6,737 nucleotides of DNA from JANNHK01 sp034408875 (GTDB lineage: Bacteria; Actinomycetota; Acidimicrobiia; IMCC26256; PALSA-610): positions 1-6,737 of the forward strand of contig JAWXCJ010000059.1 of assembly GCA_034408875.1 (NCBI GenBank). Direction: 5' to 3'. Shown one piece after another: positions 4,951 through 6,737 of this stretch (position 1 is the first letter of the stretch; every line of letters begins with the position of its first letter). The notes below the pieces were generated by a model. It was not told the DNA's origin, ran no database searches, and saw only the letters and a program-made list of their open reading frames with translations. The position numbers and the translations under genes were made by a program.

Positions 4951-6645
4951 TCACGCGCAGCGGCAGGGCACGGTCTGGTCGAGCACCTGCCACCGGAACT
5001 GCACGAGCGGTGACGCTTCACCGCAACCGGTGCAACTGATGCGCCACGCGTTGCCGACCGGCGCGATCTCGAGCGCCACCTGCCCCGTCGACAACCGCTT
5101 CGGCTCCACCCGCGGTTTCGCGACGTGCGGCAACTCGGGAAGGTCCGGCTCGAGATACTCGGTCGCGGCATCGGCGCGGGGGAGTTGCGCGCCGAGGCGC
5201 TGCAACGTGGCAACGTCACGCGCGGCGGTTTGGCCGGGGTGCGCGAACGCCGCCAACGCGTATGTCGTTTCGACATCGGGGGTGAGTCCCGCCCGCTCGT
5301 AGCTTTCGAGATGCTCGGGGTCGGGCACTGTTGCCGGTCCGGGCGCAGCGAGGAACGCGTCGAGCTCGCCGAACCGGGCGCCGTCGAAGACGCCGGTCGC
5401 TTCGGAGATACGTTCGATCTCGTCGAGAAAGCCGTCGCGTTCAACCCGGCTGGCCGGGTCCTCGAGCGTGTCCTTCGCGAACATGATCACGAACCGGGCC
5501 GAGACCCCGGCCTGCTTGCGGCGCAGGATGCGTCCCATCCGTTGGATCATCTGGCGCCGGGTGCGGCTCGCGCTCATCACGACGCCGAGATTCGCATCGG
5601 GGACGTCGATGCCTTCGTCGAGCACGCGGGGCGCGGCAACGGCGTCGAGTTTGCGGACGCGGAGGTCGTCGAGAATCTCGCGTCGTTGCCCACGCGCGGT
5701 CGAACCGGTGATGACGTCGATCGCAACAAGTGGATCGAGCCGGTTGATGGCGTGATTCGCCGCCCGAACCGTTTCCGTGAACACCAGCGCACCGTCGGCA
5801 TCCTTGATCGCGGGCGCGAGACTGCCGAGCAGTTCGTACTTGCCGACAGTCTGTGCCACGATCTGGCGCCGCTTGGAGAACGCGTCGAGGTACTCGCGAG
5901 CCGCGCGACCGTTGGCGCCCGCGTCGCGTTCGGCGAGGTGCCCGACCGCGGCGAGGAAGTCGCCGAATGGTTCGAGGGGCATGTCGGGCACGGAACGCAG
6001 CTGCTGTCGCGCGCTCACGAGCCGGTGCTCGATGGCGACGTACTCGGCCCGTTCGGTGTCGGACAGTGCCACGCCGACGAAGGCGACCCGAGGGCGGGCG
6101 CACACACCGTCGGCGATTGCCTGCTCGAAGCCGTAGCGGTAACAGATCCCGCCGAAGTAGGGCAGCAGCAGCTCGATCACCGCGTCGTCGCTGCGTTCAA
6201 GGGTCGCGGTGAGCCCGAGCCGTTCGTCGTACTGAGGCAGCAGTGCGCGGCGCAGCGTGCGCCCGCCGAGACCGTGACACTCGTCGGCGATGAGGAGCCC
6301 ACCCTCGATACCGGGCGGCACCGGTTTGTGGGCCGCCGCGGAATGGCGGGTGGCGATGAGCACGTCGCACGCGGTAGGAGCGTCGGTGCCGCTGTCGCCC
6401 AGCCGTCCGATCCGGTGCCCGGGCAGCGCGGCAGTCAGCCGGACGTGCCACTGCTGCATGAGGACCCGCGAGGGAACGACGATCAGCACGAAGCGGCCGC
6501 GCCGCAATGCATCCGATGCCGCGGCGATGGCAACGTCGGTCTTGCCCGACCCGGTGACCGCCTCGATGACCCCGCGTCGACCACAGCGCAGCCAGCTCAC
6601 CAGCGCGTCGAGCTGCCATCGGTAGAGCTCGCGGTCGCCAGACAT
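4951..6645 (-). CDS. Superfamily 2 DNA/RNA helicase with C-terminal cysteine cluster
   Basis: This 564-residue two-RecA-domain helicase resembles the XPB/Rad25 and type III restriction 'res subunit' group (COG1061-like). A Q-like element YRWQLDAL is at 8-15. Walker A is EAVTGSGKT (28-36). Motif II is DECH (121-124), motif III LTATL (145-149), motif IV LVFTETV (287-293), and motif V VLDEGIDVPDANLGVV (341-356). Motif VI is QMIQRMGRILRR (365-376), with arginines 369 and 372. A region with little recognisable content (about 190-280) separates the two lobes. The tail ends with Cys538-x2-Cys541 and Cys561-x-Cys563, a possible zinc knuckle. ATP-dependent unwinding or translocation is a family expectation; the pathway (repair, RNA or other) is not known. 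The ATG at 6645 begins just before the Q element. Upstream, TACGGT (6660-6655) could be a -10 for a leaderless message. Alternatively GGTGG (6657-6653), 7 nt before the ATG, could be a ribosome binding site. No partner nuclease is visible, so nothing marks it as a defence gene. Confidence 0.88.
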   Translation of the reverse strand: MSGDRELYRWQLDALVSWLRCGRRGVIEAVTGSGKTDVAIAAASDALRRGRFVLIVVPSRVLMQQWHVRLTAALPGHRIGRLGDSGTDAPTACDVLIATRHSAAAHKPVPPGIEGGLLIADECHGLGGRTLRRALLPQYDERLGLTATLERSDDAVIELLLPYFGGICYRYGFEQAIADGVCARPRVAFVGVALSDTERAEYVAIEHRLVSARQQLRSVPDMPLEPFGDFLAAVGHLAERDAGANGRAAREYLDAFSKRRQIVAQTVGKYELLGSLAPAIKDADGALVFTETVRAANHAINRLDPLVAIDVITGSTARGQRREILDDLRVRKLDAVAAPRVLDEGIDVPDANLGVVMSASRTRRQMIQRMGRILRRKQAGVSARFVIMFAKDTLEDPASRVERDGFLDEIERISEATGVFDGARFGELDAFLAAPGPATVPDPEHLESYERAGLTPDVETTYALAAFAHPGQTAARDVATLQRLGAQLPRADAATEYLEPDLPELPHVAKPRVEPKRLSTGQVALEIAPVGNAWRISCTGCGEASPLVQFRWQVLDQTVPCRCA

Positions 6646-6680
6646 GGGACGACCACCGTACCGGCCCAGCCGTCGCCTTC
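6646..6680 (-). promoter_or_regulatory. Candidate promoter or leader of the helicase gene
   Basis: The 35 nt between the helicase ATG and the large hairpin contain TACGGT (minus strand, 6660-6655), fitting TAnnnT, with 9 nt to the ATG. The dehydratase promoter shows the same 9-nt gap. No good -35 is seen at 16-18 bp; that position would fall at the edge of the hairpin arm. The overlapping GGTGG could instead be a Shine-Dalgarno site, so the leaderless reading is not secure. Confidence 0.3.
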
Positions 6681-6735
6681 TTCCCCGGTGCGTCGCTAGG
6701 GGGTGATATTCACCCCCTAGCGACGCACCGGGGAA
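6681..6735. repeat. Perfect inverted repeat, 26-bp arms and 3-nt loop
   Basis: The arms 6681-6706 and 6710-6735 are exact reverse complements around the loop TAT, and pairing stops at the next base pair (6680 C against 6736 T). The stem is GC-rich, with G and C runs at each end. There is no T-tract on either strand after the stem, so it is not a textbook intrinsic terminator, but many high-GC bacteria use hairpins without U-tails. It lies 35 nt upstream of the helicase start, where it could end transcription of a gene entering from the right. It could also be a mobile or repeated palindromic element, or a structured leader. The structure is certain; its role is open. Confidence 0.95.
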
Positions 6736-6737
6736 TC

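Noticed and set aside
5125..6699. A 524-codon open frame on the plus strand opposite the helicase
   Set aside because: It is antisense to a gene with a complete set of helicase motifs. Its translation has no recognisable domain and its length reflects the scarcity of stop codons in high-GC DNA.
4951..6735. Helicase plus hairpin as a phage-defence or retron-like system
   Set aside because: No nuclease, methylase, reverse transcriptase or other defence partner is visible, and the hairpin alone does not support such a call.
1..6737. tRNA genes, CRISPR arrays, insertion sequences or riboswitches
   Set aside because: No spaced repeat array, transposase, cloverleaf or known aptamer pattern was seen. 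Nearly all sequence is accounted for by six genes.

Overview
This is a compact, high-GC window (about two thirds G+C by eye) with almost no non-coding DNA. It has GTC/GAC-rich codons, start codons without clear Shine-Dalgarno sites, and very long antisense open frames. This style fits a high-GC actinobacterium, and the protein style would suit an Acidimicrobiia-like lineage. No rRNA or other marker is present, so the taxonomy is inference.

Layout. Five complete genes and one partial gene form three transcription units. The minus-strand unit reads right to left from about 2645: an SDR oxidoreductase, a GH29 alpha-L-fucosidase, and an ABC-type sugar-binding protein that runs off the left edge. 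Its junctions are overlapping stop/start codons: TGATG at 1924-1928 and ATGA at 622-625. A plus-strand unit starts divergently at 2695: an enolase-superfamily L-fuconate dehydratase, then an aldo/keto reductase of the L-fucose / D-threo-aldose 1-dehydrogenase type, joined by a GTGA overlap at 3978-3981. The 49-bp gap between the units carries candidate promoters and repeats. Separately, an SF2 helicase with a C-terminal cysteine cluster (6645 to 4951) converges on the reductase gene, leaving a 16-bp gap. Just upstream of the helicase, at the right edge, is a perfect 26-bp-arm inverted repeat.

How the genes work together. The five left genes make a coherent non-phosphorylative (oxidative) L-fucose pathway. 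The fucosidase releases L-fucose inside the cell. The aldo/keto reductase oxidises it to L-fuconolactone. A lactonase, not in the window, or spontaneous hydrolysis gives L-fuconate. The dehydratase makes 2-keto-3-deoxy-L-fuconate. The SDR probably oxidises that product, as in the Xanthomonas route, to a diketo acid for cleavage. The binding protein implies uptake of fucosides or fucose, with permease and lactonase genes expected beyond the left edge. The helicase looks unrelated to the pathway.

The pathway itself is known biochemistry. The points worth a second look are the sugar-binding protein without a signal peptide, the divergent GH29 motifs, the duplicated start region of the SDR gene, and the large hairpin at the right edge.
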